Part shown: in pieces, positions 5,567 through 11,821 of the stretch
Numbering within the stretch: position 1 is the first letter of the stretch
Layout: each line of letters begins with the position of its first letter
From: Porticoccus sp.
GTDB lineage: Bacteria > Pseudomonadota > Gammaproteobacteria > Pseudomonadales > Porticoccaceae
Length of the DNA stretch: 11,821 nt
NCBI GenBank assembly: GCA_011049795.1
Contig: DRHD01000302.1
Coordinates: 1-11,821, forward strand
Direction: 5' to 3'
Made by a program: the position numbers and the translations under genes
The notes under the pieces: generated by a model
Told to the model about the DNA's origin: nothing
Seen by the model: the letters and a program-made list of their open reading frames with translations, nothing else
Databases searched by the model: none

Positions 5567-7729
5567 CTAAGAGAAGGTCATCAGCCAGGCCAAAACCTCT
5601 CCAAACTTGGTGTACACCCACGTTTTTAATTGCACCCACCAGTTCGGCGATTCACGTATTTCCTTTTCTTCGTAGGCACGCTCAATAAGGTAGGCATGAA
5701 TATTATTAACCTTTTCCTTATCTAACACATCATCAAAGCGAGGCATTCCTGCTTTTTCCATCATCCCTTCCAATACGACTTTTTCAAAATTATCGTGCCA
5801 CACTTGTGGTAAATATCGAAGATCAGGTACTGAGCCATCGCTAACTCCATTGGTACCATGACATCTCGCGCAATAACGATTATAAGTCCACTGCCCATCG
5901 GCTAACTGCTGTTCACTGACCACTATTTTCTCCGGCGGCTCAGGAATGTCTCCCCACTCAGGCATACTGGGTAAACGACCATCGGCATCCAACTTAAACG
6001 TCATCACTCTGCCATTGGGTGGCGGCACGCCATAATCAATACCCAAAATCATACTGATACCGCCGCCGCGGCCAACCAGTATCGACACATACTGCTCACC
6101 ATCAACACTAAAGGAGACCGGTGCAGCAATCACACCATTTTGCACATTCATCGACCATAGCTTTTCACCGTCATCCGCCCTGGATGCATTAAAGGTGCCG
6201 TCGGAACCGCCATGAAAAACCAAATTGCCCTTGGTGGCCAAGGTGCCGCCATTACCGATAAAAGGATAAGGTGAGCGCCACACTTCTTTTTGTTTAAATG
6301 GATCCCAAGCCAATAGGAATCCCTGCGGCACAGTTTTAACAAGTGCCTGATTGAGTAGCTGGTCACCTACCGGTCCATTAGTGTCATAACCTACGTTCCA
6401 GTGTCTAGGCTTAAAAGAGAAGTCTTTGACTGCAGTGAATTCAGAGCCAAAATCCATGGCCGGAATATACATTAACCGCGTCTCTGGGCTATAGGACATC
6501 GCATGCCAATTATGTCCGCCCATGCCGGTGGGAAAAACCAGCGAGGTTGTTCCATCGATATAACGCGCATCACGATTCTCAATCGGCCGACCCGTTTCCA
6601 TATTGTATTCACTGGCCCAAGTGACTTTAACGTAGGGCTCCGCCGATAATAATTCACCGGTCACTCGATCGACAATATAAAAGAAACCCGCTTTTGGTGC
6701 CTGCATAATGACTTTGCGGGGCTCACCGTGCCAATCGATATCTAATAACATCATTTGTTGTGTGGCGGTGTAATCCCAGGTTTCCCCGTTTACTTGTTGG
6801 TAATGCCAAACGTATTCACCGGTATCAGGATTAAGCGCAACAATGGAAGTCAGAAATAAATTATCGCCACCACCGGGACTACGAATTTGTTGATTATGTG
6901 GCGCGCCATTTCCCACACCGATATAAAGCAGGTTTAAATCCGGATCGAATACCATTGAATCCCAAACGGTTCCGCCCCCACCCATTTTCCACCATTCACC
7001 CTTCCATGTTTTGGCTGCCATTTCCATCTGCTCATTTTCAAAACCATCCGCTGGATTGCCCGGTATAGTATAAAAACGCCAGGCTTGTTCACCGGTCTGT
7101 GCATAATAGGCCGTGACATAACCACGTACACCGTATTCAGAACCACCATTACCTATAATCACTTTGCCGTTCGCAATACGCGGCGCGCCGGTAATACTGT
7201 AAGCCTTGTCCGGGTCCGTGGTTTGTTTTTGCCATTCCAGTTTTCCGGTTTCCGCGTTGATTGCCACTAAACGGCCATCGAGGGTGCCAACATAAATTTT
7301 GTCTTGCCAGATAGCGACGCCGCGATTGACTACGCCACAACAAAATTTATACGAAATTTCTTTAGACACTAAAGGATCATACTTCCATAGCTGCTCGCCG
7401 GTACGGGCATCCAGTGCATAAACCACACTCCAGGCCGCGGTAAAATACATCACGCCATCAACCACCAAAGGGGTAGCCTGCAGACCACTGGCATCATCCG
7501 TTTCAAAATACCAACTCAGCCCCAAGCTGGTGACATTATCAGCATTGATTTGATCCAAAGGACTAAACCGCTGTTCGCGATATGTGCGTCCATGGCTCAT
7601 CCAATTAGCGCTATCATTTTCTGCATGACGCAAACGCTCGTCCGTCACTGGCGCGGCAAAAGAAGTACTTAAAAATGAAATCGTAAACAAGACAATAAAA
7701 AAACGAGACAACAGCATTCGCTCTAACAA
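5567..7729 (-). CDS. Quinohaemoprotein PQQ-dependent alcohol dehydrogenase with C-terminal cytochrome c domain
   Basis: 720 residues. A signal peptide (LLSRFFIVLFTISFLSTSFAA, about 6-26) sends it to the periplasm. An eight-bladed quinoprotein propeller follows (about 35-585) with vicinal cysteines C130-C131, probable PQQ/metal ligands E198 and N274, and the catalytic-type Asp D319 in TWDYT. The residue two after D319 is Thr, not Asp, which suggests calcium and not lanthanide use. A cytochrome c domain (about 605-690) carries C620-A-R-C623-H624, with M662 as a likely axial ligand. It probably oxidises primary or secondary alcohols and passes electrons through its own haem to the respiratory chain; the exact substrate is unknown. 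The first start is TTG (7729), with GGGAG nine bases ahead; the ATG at 7717 (716 residues) is the alternative. It is the last gene of the SRPBCC-FkbM-PQQ unit, four bases after the FkbM stop. Confidence 0.95.
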   Translation of the reverse strand: MLERMLLSRFFIVLFTISFLSTSFAAPVTDERLRHAENDSANWMSHGRTYREQRFSPLDQINADNVTSLGLSWYFETDDASGLQATPLVVDGVMYFTAAWSVVYALDARTGEQLWKYDPLVSKEISYKFCCGVVNRGVAIWQDKIYVGTLDGRLVAINAETGKLEWQKQTTDPDKAYSITGAPRIANGKVIIGNGGSEYGVRGYVTAYYAQTGEQAWRFYTIPGNPADGFENEQMEMAAKTWKGEWWKMGGGGTVWDSMVFDPDLNLLYIGVGNGAPHNQQIRSPGGGDNLFLTSIVALNPDTGEYVWHYQQVNGETWDYTATQQMMLLDIDWHGEPRKVIMQAPKAGFFYIVDRVTGELLSAEPYVKVTWASEYNMETGRPIENRDARYIDGTTSLVFPTGMGGHNWHAMSYSPETRLMYIPAMDFGSEFTAVKDFSFKPRHWNVGYDTNGPVGDQLLNQALVKTVPQGFLLAWDPFKQKEVWRSPYPFIGNGGTLATKGNLVFHGGSDGTFNASRADDGEKLWSMNVQNGVIAAPVSFSVDGEQYVSILVGRGGGISMILGIDYGVPPPNGRVMTFKLDADGRLPSMPEWGDIPEPPEKIVVSEQQLADGQWTYNRYCARCHGTNGVSDGSVPDLRYLPQVWHDNFEKVVLEGMMEKAGMPRFDDVLDKEKVNNIHAYLIERAYEEKEIRESPNWWVQLKTWVYTKFGEVLAWLMTFS

Positions 7730-7733
7730 AGGA

Positions 7734-8564
7734 TTAATCTCCCAGCATAATATTCATAAAGCCCTGATCATCAGGGACAGCATCGACCATATCGACCCAC
7801 TCGCGCAATTGCTGCTCACTGCAATCAAGCAACTGATGACCGACATGATCGATAATTCTGAGCGGCAACTGCAAGGTCATCAACATATCAACTAACTGAT
7901 GAGCACTGGATCCGGATTGACGTAAACCATAGGGCCAAAATTCAATAATAATCGTTAGCGTTTTGCCGCTGCGTTGTAACAAAGGCAGCAAACCTGACAT
8001 CACCTGCGACTCGGCGCCCTGTGTATCAATTTTCAAAAGGTCAATCGTTTTTATTTTTTCCTGCAGATACTCCGCACCATTGAGCAATTGTATTGATCGA
8101 GAGTCACGACCATCACCGGCATCATAAATTTGATGATCACCAAAATTACTATCACTTAAAAATAATGAACCGTCACGATCAGCATCAGACAAACCGGCAT
8201 TCACCGCCTCAACAAAATTGAAATTATTCTCAGCAAGGTTTTTTTCTAGCAATAGAAAATTTTCAGGGTCGGGTTCAAAGGCCGCAACAAAACCACTCGA
8301 CCCCACCTGATCAGCGGCGATCAACGTGTAGTAGCCAATATTAGCGCCCACATCAACAAAGTTTATACCGGGTTTTAACCGCTCAAGAATCAACTGGGTT
8401 TCGTAGATTTCCCACACACCTTTATCAGCGATATCCTTGGACACATGCTGATCACGCTGATCGTGCAGCCACATGTTTAATGGCTGGTTTAATTGCTTAA
8501 GCTTTAAGGGATAAGCGTGGTCACTGGATTGGACGCCACAGGATTGGATAGTAGAGCGAGTCAC
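7734..8564 (-). CDS. FkbM family methyltransferase
   Basis: 276 residues. The SAM-binding motif is DVGANIGYYT (71-80), followed by the acidic strand-2 motif FEPDP (96-100), then LLKIDTQGAE (176-185) and EFWP (208-211), all characteristic of FkbM-type O-methyltransferases. Members methylate hydroxyl groups on polyketides, sugars or other small molecules; the acceptor here cannot be told. It is predicted cytosolic. The start is GTG directly abutting the TAA of the SRPBCC gene (TAAGTG), so translation is probably coupled. A downstream ATG at codon 31 is possible but would cut into sequence that looks like part of the domain. Being sandwiched between an SRPBCC protein and a periplasmic PQQ dehydrogenase is unusual for this family. 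Confidence 0.92.
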   Translation of the reverse strand: MTRSTIQSCGVQSSDHAYPLKLKQLNQPLNMWLHDQRDQHVSKDIADKGVWEIYETQLILERLKPGINFVDVGANIGYYTLIAADQVGSSGFVAAFEPDPENFLLLEKNLAENNFNFVEAVNAGLSDADRDGSLFLSDSNFGDHQIYDAGDGRDSRSIQLLNGAEYLQEKIKTIDLLKIDTQGAESQVMSGLLPLLQRSGKTLTIIIEFWPYGLRQSGSSAHQLVDMLMTLQLPLRIIDHVGHQLLDCSEQQLREWVDMVDAVPDDQGFMNIMLGD

Positions 8565-9194
8565 TTAACTGGCAGCCTTTTTATAATCAGCTTTGACTTG
8601 TTTAAGTATCGCCGGTGTTACTTTTTCACCGCTCTCATAAAACTGCTTAAGGCTAATCGCCACATCACGAATAATGCCTTTGAATAGTTTTTTTAAAAAT
8701 AATTTTTCCAGCAAACCGCCTACAAAACCCATGCCCATGGTGTAACTCATGGTAGTGGTCAACAGTGTCGTCTCGGGGGAATCACCATCGTCCAATTGAT
8801 AGCGAAAAAAAGCTTCTTTAAAGGGTGGCGGCGCCCCCTTCTCCCCTCGGTGCAGGCGAATCAAAAAACCATGACCATCCTGCCATTCAATCACCGTTTC
8901 GTTGATACCTTTGGTTTCGGTTTGAAAGACCTTACGACTGGCACCAACACCTTCTTTTAACTCAGTAGTCACTTCGGTTTTAACCAAGCCGGGCACATAA
9001 TTATGCGCCAGCGTTAAATCCCGCAGCTTCTCCCAGGCTTCTGTCCTTGGCATATTAATGGTGACTTGGCTGGACACTTCGTTAGTCATTGCGCACTCCG
9101 AACATAAATGAAAATTGGCATAGTACAAACCCGCTATCGATAAAATAGCTGTCAGCACAATAGCGAACAAACGGCTGGGAAAAACAGAGGTCAT
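8565..9194 (-). CDS. Membrane-anchored SRPBCC (START-like) family protein
   Basis: 209 residues. A hydrophobic N-terminal segment (8-26) followed by LCSEC is either a signal anchor or an uncleaved signal peptide. The rest fits the SRPBCC/polyketide-cyclase ligand-binding fold: SSQVTINMPRTEAWEKLRDL (41-60) is the usual first strand and helix, then TTELKEGVGASRKVF (76-90), TVIEWQDG (100-107) and TTTMSYTMGMG (146-156), with a C-terminal helix rich in Leu, Phe and Lys. Such proteins bind hydrophobic ligands in a deep pocket, and some are enzymes. The ligand here is unknown. It is the first gene of a three-gene unit with FkbM (gap 0) and PQQ dehydrogenase. The start ATG at 9194 has only a weak Shine-Dalgarno. 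Confidence 0.8.
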   Translation of the reverse strand: MTSVFPSRLFAIVLTAILSIAGLYYANFHLCSECAMTNEVSSQVTINMPRTEAWEKLRDLTLAHNYVPGLVKTEVTTELKEGVGASRKVFQTETKGINETVIEWQDGHGFLIRLHRGEKGAPPPFKEAFFRYQLDDGDSPETTLLTTTMSYTMGMGFVGGLLEKLFLKKLFKGIIRDVAISLKQFYESGEKVTPAILKQVKADYKKAAS

Positions 9195-9261
9195 GTCATT
9201 ATTGTATTGCGGTGTATTATTGTTTGATTATGACAGCTAAACCGTTGGCGGGGGTTAACAA

Positions 9262-9672
9262 TTAATTAAACTCTTCTGCGTACTTTTCTATCCATTCCGC
9301 CGCCGCCTGATCTCCATCCAGTAAACGACCCTCCCGCTCAAACACAATATTCTTATAATGCTCTATCTGGCACACCTGCTGTACCATACGAGCTTTGAAA
9401 GCTTCCTCTAAATTGGTAAAACGTACCCCCACTTCAAAGTGGCTGCCTATGGCTCGACACCACATAATTTCACCGGTGCCATGGTAGGGGGGAGAAACGG
9501 AAAGAATATCAATATCGACGGTGCTACCGACCCTAACTCGGCTGGCAACTTCACAGGATAAGCCACCCTGACTGACTGTCGTCATGTAGCAAGACGACTC
9601 AGCGTCATCCAGATTCGCCGCAACTTTAACGTCAATTGGTATATCGGTGGGATGTCGAATAAATCGTCTCAT
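9262..9672 (-). CDS. PilZ domain protein, probable c-di-GMP receptor with a variant motif
   Basis: 136 residues, the usual length for a stand-alone PilZ protein. The N-terminal RxxxR motif is present as R2-R-F-I-R6. The second c-di-GMP motif, normally [D/N]xSxxG, reads T32-V-S34-Q-G-G37, so the acidic or amide residue is Thr. The domain continues to VGVRFTN (81-87), and the C-terminal tail is helical. PilZ proteins bind cyclic di-GMP and act on motility, polysaccharide export or transcription. The Thr substitution may weaken binding. The start is clear, with AGGAG at 9678-9682 five bases ahead. It lies 79 bp downstream of fabY and 67 bp before the SRPBCC gene, so it may be a separate unit or read through from fabY. 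Confidence 0.9.
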   Translation of the reverse strand: MRRFIRHPTDIPIDVKVAANLDDAESSCYMTTVSQGGLSCEVASRVRVGSTVDIDILSVSPPYHGTGEIMWCRAIGSHFEVGVRFTNLEEAFKARMVQQVCQIEHYKNIVFEREGRLLDGDQAAAEWIEKYAEEFN

Positions 9673-9677
9673 GGCGA

Positions 9678-9682
9678 CTCCT
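9678..9682 (-). promoter_or_regulatory. Strong Shine-Dalgarno of the PilZ gene
   Basis: AGGAG on the minus strand, five bases before the ATG at 9672. It is the best ribosome binding site in the window and fixes this start. Most neighbours have weak ones or use GTG or TTG. Confidence 0.8.
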
Positions 9683-9751
9683 AATCCGAACAGTGGCTAC
9701 ATTTTCCAGTATAGCCGAACCTCCATTATTGCATCATTTTATTACAGTTCT

Positions 9752-11623
9752 TTATAGCAGCTCTGCGTATGGTGACGTCACATCAAGATCGATGTCACTG
9801 GCGTAACCGGGCACGCGAATTTTACTGCTGGAAAAATCAAGATCATCACCACTCAATACATTGTGATCAAACTTGTAAATGGGCAAAGCCTCCCCTTTTA
9901 AAGCGGACTCATCATAAGCTGCCGCCTTCTCAACAACAGGCTCATTGCGACTACGGTAGGCACTGAACGCTTTAGCACCATGCTTTTTAGCCAGCATTTT
10001 ATTAACGATGTGAGGCGCAATAACAGTCGCTGAAGCATTGTTACCACCAAAGCCCTTAGAATTCAGGATAGCGGCATCCATCCCTTCTGCGCCTACTTCG
10101 ATATGATCACGACCTATGTTCAGGTGGCTTTGGTGTACATCAGCCGCAACATGATCAATCGTCGCGATACCAGGAATAATACCGTCCGACCACACGCCCA
10201 AGGTTGCCATCAGCTGATCACCGGCGGAGCCGCCTAAGGAGTGGCCCACATAGGCTTTGATCGCTGCCACCGGCCAATTTTCAATACCAAATATCTTCGC
10301 CGTTTCATTCAAAATGTGGGATTCCGAAACACGGTTTTGCGGCGTACTCGTACCATGCGCCTGAATAAAAGAGCGCTGCTGCAATGATTGCTCTCCCAGC
10401 AAACCCCGAACCGACGCCGCCGCTTTAGCGACAGTAATATAGTTGCCGACTCCCGGCGAAGAAATAGATTTTTTATGGCCATCAGCATTCACAAACACAT
10501 CGGTGACAGCCCCATAAACACTAGCACCCAACTCTACCGCCAACTCGTCATCCATCAGCACAATGTACTGCGAGGATTCTGCCATGGTAAAACCACAATT
10601 AGTGCTAAAAGGTCTAGCGGCACGACGATAGTCGACCTGGGTCAGACCCAACTTAGCATCCAGAGCCAATAACTCTTGATCAGTCGCCAGAGCACCCATG
10701 GCGGCATAACCGTCCATAACATCAGACACCACGGTAGCTTCACTGTTACCAATCACAGCGACTCGGGCTACACCGGTTTGAATATCTCTCACCCCCTGAC
10801 GCAGGTTATATAAGAATGAGGCACAGGCCCCTATATAAGTGCCGGTATTACCCATACTGCCCAATACATAGGCATTAATAAAATCAGCAGACATTTCGGC
10901 CAAACCGAAAGGACAGTGTTTAGAGGTGGTTCTTTTATCGTTATAACGCGCACCGATCATGCCGCCATGACCGTGGTGATCGAGCTGGCCCATGGCACTG
11001 CCAGCATAAACACTGACTTGGTCAGGAGCTATATGCTGGCACACAACATCCCAATCAATGCCCATTGACTGTACCGCATCGGAAGCACCGTAAACCGCCA
11101 TCTGCAAACCACGGGGATGGCTACGAGCGGGATAAAGGGATCCGGGGTCAAAACCGGTGGGAAGCTGACCTGCCGCTTGCACACTAGCCTTCCTCACGGT
11201 CGGTAGTAGCAATGACGTTTCGCCACTAATATCGACCTTCACTGTCTTGCTATCTATCGGAGTGACTTTCCAATTTTCAGGAATAACCGGTGGTAGATTT
11301 TTCGGCTTGGTCATAAAGCTGGTGGAATCATCCCCCGCTGCACTCAGCTGGATGCGCTTATTACAGACCACAGCGTCAACATCAAACAAGTTATCCTCAA
11401 TACGGCGGACCAGCGTGTGCTCGCGGATAAATTGCTTTTGCTGCTCACTCAGGGTAGAGCCATCCGCCTCAATCTGCATCAAAGAGGCAAGGCTGGTATA
11501 GGTTTGCTCCGCCTTATGTTGATCCAGGGCATCGAGAATCAATCGTCGATAGCCATGATGAAAAGAACTTCTGCCCGCCGCACTAATGCCGCCAAAGCCA
11601 GTAATAACCGGTATCCGGACCAT
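9752..11623 (-). CDS. fabY: Beta-ketoacyl-ACP synthase FabY (fatty acid synthesis initiation)
   Basis: 623 residues from the ATG at 11623. The N-terminus (VRIPVITGFGGISAAGRSSF), the long non-KAS N-terminal region, and the thiolase-fold core match what I recall of FabY of Pseudomonas aeruginosa (PA5174, about 634 residues). That enzyme condenses acetyl-CoA with malonyl-ACP to begin fatty acid synthesis, a job done by FabH in E. coli. The catalytic triad is present: C267 in IGACASFLYN, H423 in QAHGTSTP and H461 in VGHSLGG. GFGGNNAS (524-531) closes the KAS signature. It is cytosolic. The ATG at 11623 has GGGAAAG about three bases ahead, while a TTG 13 codons upstream (11662) adds residues that FabY lacks. 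The gene is divergent from the regulator-like gene at 11756. Recognition is from memory of the family, not from a search. Confidence 0.92.
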   Translation of the reverse strand: MVRIPVITGFGGISAAGRSSFHHGYRRLILDALDQHKAEQTYTSLASLMQIEADGSTLSEQQKQFIREHTLVRRIEDNLFDVDAVVCNKRIQLSAAGDDSTSFMTKPKNLPPVIPENWKVTPIDSKTVKVDISGETSLLLPTVRKASVQAAGQLPTGFDPGSLYPARSHPRGLQMAVYGASDAVQSMGIDWDVVCQHIAPDQVSVYAGSAMGQLDHHGHGGMIGARYNDKRTTSKHCPFGLAEMSADFINAYVLGSMGNTGTYIGACASFLYNLRQGVRDIQTGVARVAVIGNSEATVVSDVMDGYAAMGALATDQELLALDAKLGLTQVDYRRAARPFSTNCGFTMAESSQYIVLMDDELAVELGASVYGAVTDVFVNADGHKKSISSPGVGNYITVAKAAASVRGLLGEQSLQQRSFIQAHGTSTPQNRVSESHILNETAKIFGIENWPVAAIKAYVGHSLGGSAGDQLMATLGVWSDGIIPGIATIDHVAADVHQSHLNIGRDHIEVGAEGMDAAILNSKGFGGNNASATVIAPHIVNKMLAKKHGAKAFSAYRSRNEPVVEKAAAYDESALKGEALPIYKFDHNVLSGDDLDFSSSKIRVPGYASDIDLDVTSPYAELL

Positions 11624-11684
11624 AATCTTTCCCGCCTGCACGTCACTGAATGAGATAATCAATGACTATTCTACCCTTAAAATC

Positions 11685-11716
11685 TTTACAAAAATGAAAC
11701 AGAAAAGACATATAAT
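11685..11716 (+). promoter_or_regulatory. Candidate promoter for the right-edge regulator gene
   Basis: A perfect TATAAT (11711-11716) lies 40 bases before the ATG at 11756. The only -35-like hexamer is TTTACA (11685-11690), which gives a 20-base spacer, longer than the usual 17. The -10 is convincing and the -35 is not, so an activator might be needed. Confidence 0.4.
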
Positions 11717-11755
11717 AGTAATATTGAGCCATCCTGACGGGAATCGACCTAACTG

Positions 11756-11821
11756 ATGCAACATATAAGCCTACTAGCGCTGCCCTCCTCGCTGGCAACC
11801 AGCATTAGCCTGCCCCTGGAA
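11756..11821 (+). CDS. Probable AraC/GlxA-type regulator, first 22 codons (cut by window edge)
   Basis: A partial frame starting MQHISLLALPSSLATSISLP and still open at the edge. A TAA in the same frame at 11750-11752 fixes the start near the ATG at 11756. The pattern of a short hydrophobic strand (ISLLALP) and then SLATSISLPLE resembles the N-terminus of the amidotransferase-like sensor domain of GlxA-family AraC regulators. This rests on only 22 residues. It could instead be another protein with a similar start. It is transcribed away from fabY, so it may or may not control it. Confidence 0.45.
   Translation, partial: MQHISLLALPSSLATSISLPLE

Larger units (their letters stand above)
5329..5567. 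mobile_element. MITE-like non-autonomous element with flanking direct repeats
   Basis: The 16-bp sequences ACTAATTAGACATAAC (5329-5344) and ACTAATTAGACACAAC (5552-5567) flank the unit with one mismatch. Inside them, CCATCCATAAAC (5351-5362) is inverted at 5538-5549. Further in, a 28-bp segment beginning CGTCATTCCCGCG (5373-5400) is inverted exactly at 5511-5538. Each copy is itself a hairpin. The ~110-bp centre (5401-5510) has no credible ORF. Terminal inverted repeats, a non-coding core and bordering direct repeats fit a MITE. The ATTCCC-N8-GGGAAT hairpin belongs to a class dispersed in many proteobacteria (dRS3 of Neisseria is a known relative in form). The right repeat overlaps the first base of the dehydrogenase stop codon on the map. 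Confidence 0.7.

Noticed and set aside
6148..7343. Several 60-72 codon frames, both strands, within the PQQ dehydrogenase
   Set aside because: All overlap a continuous, motif-rich coding region and look like chance frames.
9688..9716. GGCTA/TAGCC pairing between fabY and the PilZ gene as a terminator
   Set aside because: Five base pairs around a 12-base loop and no T run make this indistinguishable from chance.
9769..11653. Plus-strand frames of 65-94 codons opposite fabY
   Set aside because: No family similarity or translation signals, and fabY is well supported on the other strand.
11624..11662. N-terminal extension of FabY from a TTG
   Set aside because: FabY proteins begin close to the RxPVIxGFGG motif, and the ATG at 11623 has an adjacent purine-rich site.

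Overview
The window looks like chromosomal DNA from a marine-type gammaproteobacterium of moderate GC content. This lineage call is inferred from the gene content: a Pseudomonas-type FabY initiation synthase, periplasmic PQQ dehydrogenases, an Ada-type repair protein, DUF3391/HD-GYP and PilZ proteins, and a YdjA-type nitroreductase. No rRNA, tRNA, CRISPR array or autonomous transposase gene was seen. Genes are dense and no gene-free stretch exceeds 300 bases.

Left part (1-4289): the window opens inside the first gene, a minus-strand PQQ-dependent dehydrogenase of which only the N-terminal 148 codons are present. Next come a short PlsC-like acyltransferase (minus), a fused AraC-type/O6-alkylguanine transferase Ada-like repair gene (plus), a convergent YdjA-type nitroreductase (minus), and an HD-GYP c-di-GMP phosphodiesterase candidate (plus). 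These look like single-gene units.

Middle (4324-9194): an HSL-type esterase, a ~200-bp MITE-like palindromic element, a complete quinohaemoprotein PQQ dehydrogenase with a C-terminal cytochrome c domain, an FkbM-type methyltransferase and a membrane-anchored SRPBCC protein all read leftward. The last three are packed almost without spacing (0 and 4 nt), so they very probably form one operon transcribed SRPBCC > FkbM > PQQ dehydrogenase. The MITE-like element fills the gap between that operon and the esterase and starts right at the dehydrogenase stop codon. The dehydrogenase is a paralogue of the truncated gene at the left edge (59 of 96 aligned residues identical).

Right part (9262-11821): a PilZ-domain protein with a strong ribosome binding site, then a long beta-ketoacyl-ACP synthase strongly resembling FabY of Pseudomonas aeruginosa, both leftward. 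Transcribed away from fabY at the right edge are the first 22 codons of a gene whose N-terminus resembles GlxA/AraC-type regulators.

Themes: periplasmic alcohol oxidation by PQQ enzymes, c-di-GMP signalling (HD-GYP and PilZ), and lipid chemistry (FabY, PlsC-like, esterase, SRPBCC). The most notable non-genic item is the MITE-like element with inverted hairpins, terminal inverted repeats and flanking near-identical 16-bp direct repeats. The most notable genic item is the tight SRPBCC-FkbM-PQQ dehydrogenase unit. I did not see a clearly new defence or mobile system.
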